Part shown: one piece after another, positions 10,615 to 21,400 of the stretch
Layout of the letters: each line of letters starts with the position of its first letter
Numbering within the stretch: the stretch's first letter is position 1
Translations under genes and position numbers: made by a program
Notes under the pieces: model-generated
What the model saw: the letters and a program-made list of their open reading frames with translations, nothing else
Databases searched by the model: none
Told to the model about the DNA's origin: nothing
From: an uncultured Clostridia bacterium
GTDB taxonomy: Bacteria; Bacillota; Clostridia; Oscillospirales; Ruminococcaceae
Assembly (NCBI GenBank): GCA_945910815.1
Contig: CAMDZD010000003.1
Coordinates: forward strand, 1-64,000
DNA: 64,000 nt
Reading direction: 5' to 3'

Positions 10615-10643
10615 TTGAAATCGTTTGATACTTATAGTATAAT
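10615..10643 (+). promoter_or_regulatory. Promoter (TTGAAA-17-TATAAT) for glgP
   Basis: TTGAAA 10615-10620, TATAAT 10638-10643. Confidence 0.6.
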
Positions 10644-10753
10644 TGTATTGTAGTATATTATCTTTCCGGATAATATGCGTATCTTGCACAGCCGGCATTT
10701 GTGCTTTATAATCCTCGTAATTTAATTTTTATGCCGGAGAATGGAGAAAAAAC

Positions 10754-13162
10754 ATGTCAGTTAAATCAACTAATCCCCTTATGGTAAAAATCAAAGCTGA
10801 TTTCCTTGAAAAGCTTAAAACCCAGTATAATGTAGCTCCGGAAGAGGCTTCTGACAAACAGGTTTATCAGGTGCTTTCAAGCATTATTGTTGAAATCCTC
10901 AAGAAAAAAAGACAGTCATTTGTAAATCATACCAATTCAGTAGGCGGTAAACAGATTTATTATCTTTCTATGGAATTTCTTATGGGACGCTCTCTTAAGA
11001 CAAGTATTTACAATCTTGAGCTTGCTGATGATATTTCCGCTATGCTTAAGGAATACGGTATAACTCTTGACAGAATTTATGACAATGAACCTGATGCCGG
11101 TCTCGGAAACGGTGGTCTCGGACGTCTTGCAGCATGCTATCTTGATGCTCTTGCAACTCAGGCATACCCTGCAATGGGTCACTCAATATGCTATGAATAC
11201 GGTATATTCCAGCAGAAACTCGAGGACGGCTGGCAGACAGAATTTCCTGATAACTGGCTCCCCGGCGGTTCAGTATGGCTCGACCCAAGACCTGAACTTT
11301 CAATAGATATTCACTTTGAAGGCGAACTTCAGGAATACTGGGATAATCAGTATCACAGTGTATCACATATCAATTATAATACAGTAGTTGCTATTCCTTA
11401 TGATATGTATGTTTCAGGATATAACAGCGAAGGTGTTTCAGTTCTCCGTCTCTGGAAGGCACAGGCTCCGAGCTTTGATATGGCTAAGTTCAACAGCGGT
11501 GACTATGCAAGTGCTCTGGCACAGAATTCAGTAGCAAATGCTATTTCAAAGGTTCTCTATCCTAACGACAATCATCTTGAAGGAAAGTCACTCCGACTCC
11601 GTCAGCAGTATTTTCTTTGTGCCGCAGCAATCGGTGATATAGTAAATAATCATATGTCTGTTTATGGTACTCTTGATAATTTACATGAAAAGGTTGCTAT
11701 TCACATTAATGATACTCACCCGACACTCGCAATCCCCGAACTTATGAGAATACTCCTTGACGACTGTGGTTATACATGGGAAAAGGCCTGGAATATCGTT
11801 ATCCATACATTTGCATATACTAACCACACTGTTATGGCTGAAGCTCTTGAAAAATGGGACGTAAACCTTGTTAAGCATATAATTCCGAGAATCTTCTCAA
11901 TTATCGTTGAAATTAATAACCGTTACTGCCGTGAACTTATGGAAAAGCATGGATATGACAGTTCAAGAACTACAAGAATGTCAATCATCAAGGATAATCA
12001 GATTCATATGGCTACTCTCTGCGTTGTAGCATCACACAGCGTAAACGGTGTATCAAAGCTTCACTCTGAAATTATCAAGCAGTCTGTATTCCACGATGAA
12101 TTTGAAACTACTCCGGCAAAGTTCAAGAACGTTACAAACGGTATCGCATACAGAAGATGGCTCTATCAGTCCAACCCCGGACTTACAAATCTTCTTAAGG
12201 ATAAAATCGGCGACAAGTTCCTTAAAGACGGTGCAGAACTCATCAGGCTCCGTGAATTTGAAAATGATAAGGCTGTACTTGAACAGCTTACAAAAATCAA
12301 AAAGGAAAATAAGGAGAAATTCGCTAAGTACGTTAAGAACAAGAGCGATTTCATAATCGATACTTCAAGCATTTTTGATGTTCAGGTCAAGAGACTCCAC
12401 GAATATAAGAGACAGCACCTCAATGTTATGAATATTCTTGCAGATTACAGCTATCTTCTTGCAAATCCGGACGCTGATTTTGTACCAAAGACTTATATTT
12501 TCGCAGCAAAGGCTGCTCCGGGATATTATCTTGCAAAGCAGATTATAAAGCTTATCTGGGCTATTTCTGAAGAAATCAAGAAGAATCCGAAGATTTCAAA
12601 GAAGCTTTCTGTATACTTCCTTGAAAACTACTGCGTTACACTTTCCGAACTCCTTATGCCGGCTTCCGAAATTTCCGAACAGATTTCCCTTGCAGGTACA
12701 GAAGCATCAGGTACAGGAAATATGAAGCTTATGCTTAATGGTGCTATTACTCTCGGAACTCTTGACGGTGCTAACATCGAAATCGGTGAATCTGCCGGAT
12801 TTGACAATATATTCATATTCGGTATGAGAACTGAAGAAGTTAATAACCTCAAGGCAAGAGGATATAATCCGCAGGAATACTATAATAACAATCCTATTAT
12901 CAAGGACTGCATTGACAGAATGTACAGCGGAATCAATGGCTGTCAGTTCAATGACGTTGCAAATTCTCTCAGAACTCAGGACCCGTATATGGTTCTTGCT
13001 GACTTTGATTCTTACAGAAGAATGCAGAAATTCAGCTCTGAAGTTTACAGAGATACTGAAAAGTGGGCTAAGATGTCACTTCACAATATTGCCGGTGCAG
13101 GTATCTTCTCTGCTGACCGTGCAGTAAATGAATATTCTGACAACATCTGGCATTTAAGATAA
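10754..13162 (+). CDS. glgP: Glycogen/maltodextrin phosphorylase (GT35)
   Basis: YYLSMEFLMGRSL, GNGGLGRLAACYLDALAT, KRLHEYKRQHLN, SLAGTEASGTGNMKLMLNGAITLGTLDGANIEI. Confidence 0.96.
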   Translation: MSVKSTNPLMVKIKADFLEKLKTQYNVAPEEASDKQVYQVLSSIIVEILKKKRQSFVNHTNSVGGKQIYYLSMEFLMGRSLKTSIYNLELADDISAMLKEYGITLDRIYDNEPDAGLGNGGLGRLAACYLDALATQAYPAMGHSICYEYGIFQQKLEDGWQTEFPDNWLPGGSVWLDPRPELSIDIHFEGELQEYWDNQYHSVSHINYNTVVAIPYDMYVSGYNSEGVSVLRLWKAQAPSFDMAKFNSGDYASALAQNSVANAISKVLYPNDNHLEGKSLRLRQQYFLCAAAIGDIVNNHMSVYGTLDNLHEKVAIHINDTHPTLAIPELMRILLDDCGYTWEKAWNIVIHTFAYTNHTVMAEALEKWDVNLVKHIIPRIFSIIVEINNRYCRELMEKHGYDSSRTTRMSIIKDNQIHMATLCVVASHSVNGVSKLHSEIIKQSVFHDEFETTPAKFKNVTNGIAYRRWLYQSNPGLTNLLKDKIGDKFLKDGAELIRLREFENDKAVLEQLTKIKKENKEKFAKYVKNKSDFIIDTSSIFDVQVKRLHEYKRQHLNVMNILADYSYLLANPDADFVPKTYIFAAKAAPGYYLAKQIIKLIWAISEEIKKNPKISKKLSVYFLENYCVTLSELLMPASEISEQISLAGTEASGTGNMKLMLNGAITLGTLDGANIEIGESAGFDNIFIFGMRTEEVNNLKARGYNPQEYYNNNPIIKDCIDRMYSGINGCQFNDVANSLRTQDPYMVLADFDSYRRMQKFSSEVYRDTEKWAKMSLHNIAGAGIFSADRAVNEYSDNIWHLR

Positions 13163-13183
13163 AATAAACTTGACTTCAGAAAG

Positions 13184-13219
13184 GGGCGGGTGACAGGCAG
13201 TTGCCCGCCCTGATTTTTT
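13184..13219 (+). terminator. Intrinsic terminator
   Basis: GGGCGGGTGACAGGCAGTTGCCCGCCCTGATTTTTT. Confidence 0.7.
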
Positions 13220-13280
13220 GAGAAAACCACGCATATACGTTACTGGCTTGACAGTCGGGTATGAAATCCTCTGAAAAATA

Positions 13281-13327
13281 TTGACATATTCAGATTGAGA
13301 TATTATAATTTGCTTGAACATGTTCAA
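13281..13327 (+). promoter_or_regulatory. Promoter (TTGACA-17-TATAAT) with adjacent palindromic operator TTGAACATGTTCAA
   Basis: TTGACA 13281-13286; TATAAT 13304-13309; perfect 14-bp palindrome 13314-13327. Confidence 0.65.
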
Positions 13328-13348
13328 TATTTATTTGAGGTGATTTGA

Positions 13349-14347
13349 ATGAAAGATAAAATTACTTTCGGAAACTTTATCCGTTCAAAGCGTAAGGAAT
13401 CCGGACTTTCTCAGAAAGAGCTTGCAGAAAAGCTTTATGTTACGGAATCAGCTGTGAGCAAATGGGAGAGGGGAATTTCATATCCCGATATAACAATGAT
13501 TTCGGGAATATGTGAAGCTCTGAATATTTCCGAGCATGAACTCTGTAACGCAAGCGAGGACGAAAATCAGCGTAAAATTGAACGCATGGCAGAAAAATAT
13601 AAAAAATTCATCATAATATATAATGCAGTTCTTATTCTCGGATACCTTTCTGCACTTATACCATGCTTTATAGTTTTTGTAATCAAAGAACATATGCCGT
13701 CTAAGTTCTTTATACTGCTTACCTCCCTGATGATGACGGCATCAGTTCTTAATGTTCCTGTGATTGCAGATAAAAATAAGGCATTGATTTCTTTCGGGAG
13801 CTTTTATTTATCCCTGAATCTGCTTTTCCTTTCCGGAAGTATATACAGCGGAACACATTGGTTTCTGATGGCTTTTTTATCAGTTCTTACAGGAATCTGC
13901 ATAGTATTTTTGCCGTTTATTCTCAGAAGTGATTTAATATCTGGTTATATGGGCAAAAACAAGGCTCTTGTCTGTATGACAGCTGATACGGTTTCAATAA
14001 TGCTTACAGTTATTTACGGAACTATGAGATACGGCAGTATTGCGGATATGTGTGACGGAATTTTTATAAGCATATGGGGATTGTCTCTTGCATGGATAAT
14101 TTTTGCAGTTTTCAGATATGTGAAAATCAATGTTTTTTTCAGAATATCAATAAGCTTTCTTGTATCTGCTTTATATGTATTCTTTGCAAATACTATGATT
14201 TCGCTTTCAGGAATAAGCGGAGAAATTACAATAATCAGCAGTGACTCTTATAATATTAAAGTTTCCCTGGCACTTGCAGTAATTGCAGTGATTTCAGCGT
14301 TTTTTGGAATGATTTTTAAATTTAAAAGGAGGAATTTTTTTGGATAA
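13349..14347 (+). CDS. XRE-family regulator fused to a multi-pass membrane domain
   Basis: N-terminal HTH SGLSQKELAEKLYVTESAVSKWERGISYPDI; long hydrophobic C-terminal half. Confidence 0.85.
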   Translation: MKDKITFGNFIRSKRKESGLSQKELAEKLYVTESAVSKWERGISYPDITMISGICEALNISEHELCNASEDENQRKIERMAEKYKKFIIIYNAVLILGYLSALIPCFIVFVIKEHMPSKFFILLTSLMMTASVLNVPVIADKNKALISFGSFYLSLNLLFLSGSIYSGTHWFLMAFLSVLTGICIVFLPFILRSDLISGYMGKNKALVCMTADTVSIMLTVIYGTMRYGSIADMCDGIFISIWGLSLAWIIFAVFRYVKINVFFRISISFLVSALYVFFANTMISLSGISGEITIISSDSYNIKVSLALAVIAVISAFFGMIFKFKRRNFFG

Positions 14348-16238
14348 ACCTATTTTTGACAGCTGGGATTTGGAATATAAAAATCCTTTCGGAGCTATTA
14401 CACGTGAGAGCGAATGCCGTTTCAGAATAAGAATACCTAAGGACATTCATCTTGATTATCCCCCCGGAGTTGTTCTTTTCAGAAACGGATTCAAGGAACG
14501 TTTTCTGAATATGACTAAAATCTGCGAGGAAAAGGACTGCAACGTCTATCAGGCATCATTCTATGCAAGATATTCCGGAGCTCATTACTATTATTTTTCA
14601 TATACAAGCTACGGCACAAGGCATTATATCAAGAAAACTGACGGACATCTCGGAAATATCGATAACGGCGACCTCTTTCAGCTTACTGTATATGCACCGT
14701 TCTATGAAACTCCTGATTTTCTCAAAGGCGGTATAATGTATCAGATTTTCCCTGACCGTTTCTGCAAAAGCGGTAAGGAACACGAAAATATTCCTTATGG
14801 CAGAGTACTCCGTGACGACTGGGGCGGAACTCCTTATTATAAGCCAGATGAACGTGGTCACGTATGGAATAATGACTATTTCGGCGGAGATTTGGAGGGT
14901 ATACGTTCAAAGCTTGACTATTTAAGCGATTTGGGAGTCACATGCATATATCTTAATCCGATTTTTGAATCCCATGAAAATCACAGATACAATACTGCCA
15001 ACTATATGAAAATCGACCCTCTGCTTGGTACTGAAGAAGATTTTAAAAATCTTTGCGAAGATGCGAAAAGCCGTGGAATATCGGTAATTCTTGACGGTGT
15101 ATTCTCTCATACGGGTGCGGACAGTATCTATTTCAATAAATTCAACAGATATGATACGGTCGGTGCATATAATTCAAAAGACAGCGAATATTATGACTGG
15201 TACACATTCTATAATTATCCTAACGAGTATGAAGCGTGGTGGGGAATTGATACACTTCCGAATGTTCATGAAATGAATCCGAGCTACCTTGAATATATAT
15301 GTGGTAAGAACGGTGTTCTTAATCACTGGCTTAATCTTGGTGCATCGGGCTGGAGACTTGATGTCGCTGATGAACTTCCTGAAGATTTTATAATAAAGCT
15401 CCGTGAAACAGTCAAGGAAAATGACAAGGAAAAAATCGTCATAGGAGAAGTATGGGAGGACGCTTCCAACAAGGAGGCATATGGAGTAAAAAGACTCTAT
15501 CTCAACGGAAAACAGCTTGATTCCGTTATGAATTACCCATTCAGAGAGGCTATTATAGGATATATCAAGGGCGGTAAGCCGAACTGGTTCAGGAACAGCA
15601 TTATGACCATACTCGAAAATTATCCTAAATGCACTGTTGACGTTCTTATGAATTTTGTTTCAACTCATGATATTGAAAGAGCTATAAACAGATTTGCAGG
15701 TGAAAGCTGTGACGGAAAGAGCAAGGACTGGATGGCAGAACGCTATCTCAATGAATCAGAATACACACAGGGAAAAAATATGCTTAAATCCGCTATGGTT
15801 CTCCAGTTCTTCCTCCCGGGTGTACCGAGTATATATTACGGTGATGAAGCAGGACTTCAGGGATATAAAGACCCGTTCAACAGAAGATGCTATCCGTGGG
15901 GAAATGAAGATACAGAGCTTATAGCATATACAAAGGAAATAGGAAAAATAAGAAGAAGTATTCCCGCATTTGTTGACGGAAAAATGAAGTTTATCTATAC
16001 TGACAATGATGTTATGATTTTCGAAAGATATAATGATTCAAGCCGTGCAGTCATATTTATGAACAGATACGGCAATGAAAGAACAGTTGAAAATCTTTCA
16101 TCTATGATAGAAAATTACAGTCAGCTTGAAGTCACAAGAGGAAACATCGCTGAAAATAAAGTTACTCTTGAACCTTACGGCTATGCAGTAATGAGCTATA
16201 CAGAACCGCAGACGGAAACAGAATCAGAATCTGAATAA
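14340..16238 (+). CDS. Glycoside hydrolase family 13 (neopullulanase/alpha-glycosidase-like)
   Basis: YQIFPDRF, YLNPIFESHENHRYNTANY, ILDGVFSHTG, GWRLDVADE, GEVWEDA, FVSTHDIERA. Confidence 0.92.
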   Translation: MDKPIFDSWDLEYKNPFGAITRESECRFRIRIPKDIHLDYPPGVVLFRNGFKERFLNMTKICEEKDCNVYQASFYARYSGAHYYYFSYTSYGTRHYIKKTDGHLGNIDNGDLFQLTVYAPFYETPDFLKGGIMYQIFPDRFCKSGKEHENIPYGRVLRDDWGGTPYYKPDERGHVWNNDYFGGDLEGIRSKLDYLSDLGVTCIYLNPIFESHENHRYNTANYMKIDPLLGTEEDFKNLCEDAKSRGISVILDGVFSHTGADSIYFNKFNRYDTVGAYNSKDSEYYDWYTFYNYPNEYEAWWGIDTLPNVHEMNPSYLEYICGKNGVLNHWLNLGASGWRLDVADELPEDFIIKLRETVKENDKEKIVIGEVWEDASNKEAYGVKRLYLNGKQLDSVMNYPFREAIIGYIKGGKPNWFRNSIMTILENYPKCTVDVLMNFVSTHDIERAINRFAGESCDGKSKDWMAERYLNESEYTQGKNMLKSAMVLQFFLPGVPSIYYGDEAGLQGYKDPFNRRCYPWGNEDTELIAYTKEIGKIRRSIPAFVDGKMKFIYTDNDVMIFERYNDSSRAVIFMNRYGNERTVENLSSMIENYSQLEVTRGNIAENKVTLEPYGYAVMSYTEPQTETESESE

Positions 16239-16246
16239 ATAATATA

Positions 16247-16278
16247 AAGCCGGTTCTAAAAGCCGGCTTTTTTTAAAA
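16247..16278. terminator. Convergent bidirectional terminator
   Basis: AAGCCGGTTCTAAAAGCCGGCTTTTTTT. Confidence 0.7.
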
Positions 16279-17145
16279 TAAGCCTTTTACATCATCAAGA
16301 GTAAGCTTAGGCTGTAATGCAAGATTTATTCCGTATGCAATAAGCTGTGATGCTCTTTCAGTGAGTCGGTCAATATCACGGGGAGTGACAATCATATTCG
16401 GAATACTTTTATCAGGTTCGCAGTCTGTCATACTGTTTACTATTGTGTACATATCGACAACAGTCGGAACTCCTATGGCTATAACGGGAATACCAAATAC
16501 TTTTTTGGAAATCTCTTTTCTTGAATTTGCAACACCGCTACCGGGAGAAATTCCGCTGTCGGAAATCTGAATAGTAGTTCCGAGACGGCTTATATCCGAA
16601 CACGCAAGGGCATCAACGGCAATAATTCCCGATGGCTTAATTTCACTGCATACAGCTTTGAGAAGTTCAGCGGATTCTATTCCGGTCTGTCCGAGAACTC
16701 CCCCTGCAAGAACGCTTACACGTCTTAAAGATGTAAGAAATTCTTCTTCATCGGAATTAAATTCGTCCTGAAGATGACGAGTCGCAAGAATTTTGTTTGC
16801 AGTCTGAGGACCTAAAGCGTCCGGAGTAATATCATTGTTTCCGATACCTGCAACAAGTATATCACCCTCGGGAATAAGTTTTTCAAGTTCAGCGGAAAAT
16901 TCGTAAATCATATCATCATATCCGTCGGAAAACTTGCTTAAATTATCACCCTCAAGCGTGATATAAATTCCCTTGCCCTTTCCTGTGGATTCGATATAGC
17001 TGTCGTCATCTATGGATATTTCAGTAATCCTGAATGCTTTTCCACGTTCCGACTGCCTTATACCTCTGGAAATTTCTTTATAATTAATACTTTCTACTGC
17101 CAAATCTGTACGCCTGTTCATATTTAAAATTCCTCCATTGTGCAA
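16273..17145 (-). CDS. gpr: GPR germination (spore) endopeptidase; start may be the internal MNRRTDLAVE
   Basis: RRTDLAVE, VAGIGNNDITPDALGPQTANKILATRHL, DALACSDISRLGTTIQISDSGISPGSGV. Confidence 0.92.
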   Translation of the reverse strand: MHNGGILNMNRRTDLAVESINYKEISRGIRQSERGKAFRITEISIDDDSYIESTGKGKGIYITLEGDNLSKFSDGYDDMIYEFSAELEKLIPEGDILVAGIGNNDITPDALGPQTANKILATRHLQDEFNSDEEEFLTSLRRVSVLAGGVLGQTGIESAELLKAVCSEIKPSGIIAVDALACSDISRLGTTIQISDSGISPGSGVANSRKEISKKVFGIPVIAIGVPTVVDMYTIVNSMTDCEPDKSIPNMIVTPRDIDRLTERASQLIAYGINLALQPKLTLDDVKGLF

Positions 17146-17195
17146 AATGACGAAAAATCCGGATTATTTTCTCTATTATATTTTTATTTTGCCTA

Positions 17196-17224
17196 TTGCT
17201 TTTTTTTGATTTAAATGCTAAAAT
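17196..17224 (+). promoter_or_regulatory. Promoter (TTGCTT-17-TAAAAT) for rpsT
   Basis: Spacing read directly. Confidence 0.5.
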
Positions 17225-17242
17225 AATAATTAGTCTCGAATA

Positions 17243-17295
17243 TGCGGATAAGTTAAATCCGCACACCGAAAAGCAGATTCGTGTCACTGCTTTTT
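17243..17295 (+). promoter_or_regulatory. rpsT 5' leader with stem-loop followed by terminator-like hairpin
   Basis: TGCGGAT-7-ATCCGCA (17243-17263), then AAAAGCAG-10-CTGCTTTTT (17269-17295). Confidence 0.55.
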
Positions 17296-17330
17296 ATATA
17301 TTATTATATGCATTTCAGGAGGAATTATAA

Positions 17331-17591
17331 ATGCCGAATATCAAATCCGCTAAGAAAAGAGTTAAGGTTAATAAGGTTAAGGCTGCTGCTAACAAGGCAA
17401 GAAAGTCCAATCTCAAGACAGTTATCAAGAATGCTGACGTCGCTTGTGTAAACAATGCTGAAAATAAGACTGAAGCAATCAGACTCGCTATCAAGAGAGT
17501 TGACCAGGCTTGTGCAAAGGGTCTTATGCATAAGAATGCTGCTGCAAGAAAGAAGTCACAGCTCGCTAAGAAGCTCAACGCAGCAGGCTGA
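17331..17591 (+). CDS. rpsT: 30S ribosomal protein S20
   Basis: MPNIKSAKKRVKVNKVKAAANKARKSNLKTVIKNA...; AGGAGG RBS. Confidence 0.97.
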   Translation: MPNIKSAKKRVKVNKVKAAANKARKSNLKTVIKNADVACVNNAENKTEAIRLAIKRVDQACAKGLMHKNAAARKKSQLAKKLNAAG

Positions 17592-17613
17592 TTTATAAAT
17601 ATAATACTTTTCT

Positions 17614-17642
17614 CCCCGTAATCATATTACGGGGATTTTTTA
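17614..17642 (+). terminator. Intrinsic terminator after rpsT
   Basis: CCCCGTAATCATATTACGGGGATTTTTT. Confidence 0.75.
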
Positions 17643-17708
17643 TTATATACAAAAAAATGCAGAATAATATCTTTAATATGTATAATCAAACGAATATTTT
17701 TTATGCGG

Positions 17709-17752
17709 TTGACTTTTATTAATCATTGTAATATAATTGTGACAAGGTGTCA
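17709..17752 (+). promoter_or_regulatory. Promoter (TTGACT-17-TATAAT) with TGACA-AGG-TGTCA inverted repeat
   Basis: -35 17709-17714, -10 17732-17737, inverted repeat 17740-17752. Confidence 0.55.
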
Positions 17753-17775
17753 TATTTGAAAAAGGGGGAAATTTT

Positions 17776-18390
17776 TTGCCTACACAATGCTTTTTTAATC
17801 TTCCTAAGGAAAAACAGATGAAAATTGTCGGGGCATCTTTGTGTGAACTTTCAAGAGTTCCGGCAGATAAAATATCAATAAACAAAATAATTCAGACAGC
17901 CGGAATTTCAAGAGGTAGCTTTTACCAGTATTTTAAAGACAAATATGATTTGCTTGATTTTATATTTTCAGATTTTTCATCTAAAATGCAAAGCTGTATA
18001 AATGAAAGCTTAAAAAAATATAACGGCAATATTTTTGATATGGCAGGTAGAGTTTTTGAAGATTTTATACTTCTGGGCAAGGACGAAGATAATCTCAATG
18101 CACTTAAAAATTTTTTCCTCGGAATGAAATTTGATAAAAATAATCGTATCAGTATGCTTAAATTATTTAATATTCCTGAAAATTTTTTCATCAATAAAAT
18201 TATGCCCTATATTGAAATAAATAAATTCAGAGATTCTTCAGAGGATTTTATCACCGGAATTTCTGAACTTATAATACTTTTGATGAAACAGTCATTTACT
18301 GATATATTTTCCGATTATCAGAACAGAGATATTTATAAACAAGACTTTTATACCAAGCTTGATATAATCAGGCGTGGTGCAATAAAATAA
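17776..18390 (+). CDS. TetR/AcrR-family regulator (TTG start)
   Basis: ISINKIIQTAGISRGSFYQYFKDKYDLLDFIF HTH. Confidence 0.88.
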   Translation: MPTQCFFNLPKEKQMKIVGASLCELSRVPADKISINKIIQTAGISRGSFYQYFKDKYDLLDFIFSDFSSKMQSCINESLKKYNGNIFDMAGRVFEDFILLGKDEDNLNALKNFFLGMKFDKNNRISMLKLFNIPENFFINKIMPYIEINKFRDSSEDFITGISELIILLMKQSFTDIFSDYQNRDIYKQDFYTKLDIIRRGAIK

Positions 18391-18417
18391 TAAAAACTTA
18401 ATAAAAGGAGATTTTTT

Positions 18418-21400
18418 ATGTCAAAATTCAGTGTGCGAAAACCACTGACTGTATTTATGGCAGTCATAGTAGCAATTGTGTTGGGAATTGTTTCATATAC
18501 AAGAATGACTCCCGACCTTATGCCGAGTATAGATTTGCCGTATGTTGTAGTGGTTACGTCCTATCCCGGAGCTACTCCGGAAAAAGTTGAAACAGTCATT
18601 TCAAAACCTGTTGAACAGAGTATGGGAACGCTTGATGGTATCAAAAATATTACTTCTACATCAAGCGAAAATGTTTCAATGATAATGCTTGAATTTGAAG
18701 AAGAAACTAATATGGATACCGCAACAGTAGATATATTGCAGAAGTTGAATCAGATAGAAGGCTACTGGGACGATATGGTAGGAACTCCCTACATAATGAA
18801 AATGAATCCCAATATGATGCCTGTTGCAGTTGCGTCAGTACAAATGGACGGAATGGACAAATCCGAGCTTTCAAATTTTCTCGATGAAACAATTCTGAAC
18901 CGTCTTGAAGGTACAAACGGTGTTGCAAGTATTTCAACAACGGGAAATATTGATGAAGAAGTAAGTGTATTGCTTTCGCAGTCAAAAATAGATTCACTCT
19001 ATGAGAAAATTTATGCCGAAATGGATAAAAACTTTGAAGAACCTCAGAAACAGCTTGATGATTCCAAAAAACAGCTTGACGAGGCTATGAAAGGTTTTGA
19101 AAAAGCCATAGCAGATATAGAATCAAATCCCGATATGCCTGCTGATATGAAGGAACAGGCTAAAGCACAGATTACATCATCTCCCGACTATGCACAGGTT
19201 CAGGAGGGACTTAAAAATCTTGAACAGGGACAGAAAGACCTTGACAAATCAAAGGAAGACGCTCACAAAGCTATTGATTTATCGGGACTTCTTTCAATGG
19301 ATACTCTTTCCGGAATCCTTACAGCACAGGATTTCGCAATGCCTGCCGGATATGTAAGACAGGGCGATGCAAGCTGGATTGTAAATGTCGGCGATGAAAT
19401 AAAATCTATTGAAGAAGTACAGAATCTTGTGCTTGCCGACTTGAAAATGGACGGTATCGAACCCATAAGAATTAAAGATGTTGCAGATGTTGTTGTAACT
19501 GATGACAGTGCGGATATATATGCAAAAATCAACGGCGAGGACGGAGTTGTGCTTTCATTCTCAAAGCAGTCATCATACGCAACAGCTGATGTAGCTGAAA
19601 ATATTGCCGAAAAATTTGATGAACTCTCCGAAGAATATGAGGGACTTAAATTTATAACCCTTATGAATCAGGGAGATTATATTCACCTTGTAGTCAATTC
19701 AATAACATCAAGTCTTTTATGGGGTGCATTGTTTGCAGTAATAGTACTGTTTATATTCCTCAGAGATATAAGACCTACTTTTATAACTCTTTGCAGTATT
19801 CCGATAAGTGTAATATTTGCGATAGTTCTGATGTATTTCTCCGGAGTAAGCCTTAATATGATGTCACTTTCAGGACTTTCGATAGCAGTCGGAATGCTTG
19901 TTGACAACTCTATTGTAGTTATTGAAAATATATACAGACTCAAGAGCAAGGGCGAATCAGTTGCAAAGGCTGCAATATCAGGTGCAACACAGGTTGCCGG
20001 GGCTGTTACAGCTTCAACACTTACAACAATATGCGTATTTCTCCCGATAGTATTTGTTGATGGTCTTACAAGAACGCTTTTTGTAGATATGGCTCTTACT
20101 CTCGGATATGCACTTATTGCAAGCCTTATAATTTCCCTTACATTTGTACCTGCTACTGCATCAAAGATGCTCAAAAAGGATATTAAAAAGAAATCAGAAA
20201 AACCTAACGGAATTACAGCAAAATACAAAAAGGCTGTTACATGGTGCTTGTCACATAAAATAGCAGTATTTGCAATAGCAATAGTACTTCTTGTTGGAAG
20301 TATCATGGCTGAAATGTCAAGAGGATTTACATTTATGCCTGATATGGATATGCCACAGCTTTCTGCAACTCTTGAAACTGAACTCGGCACATCTTTTGAA
20401 GATACAACAGCACTTGCTGATGAGGCAATGAAACGCATACAAAGCGTTGAAGATGTTGAAACAGTCGGAGCGATGATTAGTTCCGATTCCGGAATGTCAA
20501 TGATGGGGGGCGGAGGTTCTTCAAATGCAGTAACATTCTATATTATGCTTGATGAAAATAAAAAACGCTCCTCAAATGAAATTATCAAGGAAATAAACGA
20601 ACTCTGTTCCGACCTTGACTGTGATTTTGAGGCAACAGGTTCAACAGATGTTTCAGCACTTATGGGCGGTTCTGGAATATCAGTAAATATTTACGGTGAT
20701 GACCTTGAACAGCTCCAGCAATCAGCAAAAGAAATCTCCGAAATAATATCGGGTGTCGAGGGTACTCAGAATATACTTAACGGTCTTGAAGAAAATGACC
20801 CCGCACTGAAAATTACTGTCGATAAAGAAAAGGCAATGCTTAACGGTCTGACCGTTGCACAGATATTCCAGGAAATGTCTGATGCTCTGACAACCGAAAA
20901 GAAAGCTATTGATGTAATATTTGATGATACATCATATGCAGTTTATGTTTCCGATGAAAATACAGATTCACTTTCCGTTGATGATATAAAGAATTATACA
21001 ATGGAAGTTACTGCACAGGACGGAACAGTTTCAGAAGTAAAGCTCAGTGATGTTGCAAGCGTTGAGGAAAGCGAATCACTCAGCAGTATTTCACGCAAAA
21101 ATCAGAAACGCTATCTGACAGTATCAGCAGAAATCGCAGACGGCTACAACGTTTCACTTGTATCATCTGATGTTGAAGAAGCACTGAACAGCTATGAAGC
21201 TCCAAAGGGAATTAAAATTGAAATATCAGGCGAAAATGAAAACATTATGGATTCTATGAAACAGCTTGTTGAAATGCTTTTGCTTGGCGTAATGCTTGTA
21301 TATATGATAATGGTTGCACAGTTCCAGTCGCTGAAATCACCTTTTATCATTATGTTCACAATTCCTCTTGCATTTACAGGCGGTATGCTCGGACTTTTTG

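Noticed and set aside
19683-20438. 251-aa minus-strand ORF inside the RND transporter gene
   Set aside because: Antisense shadow of conserved RND coding sequence.
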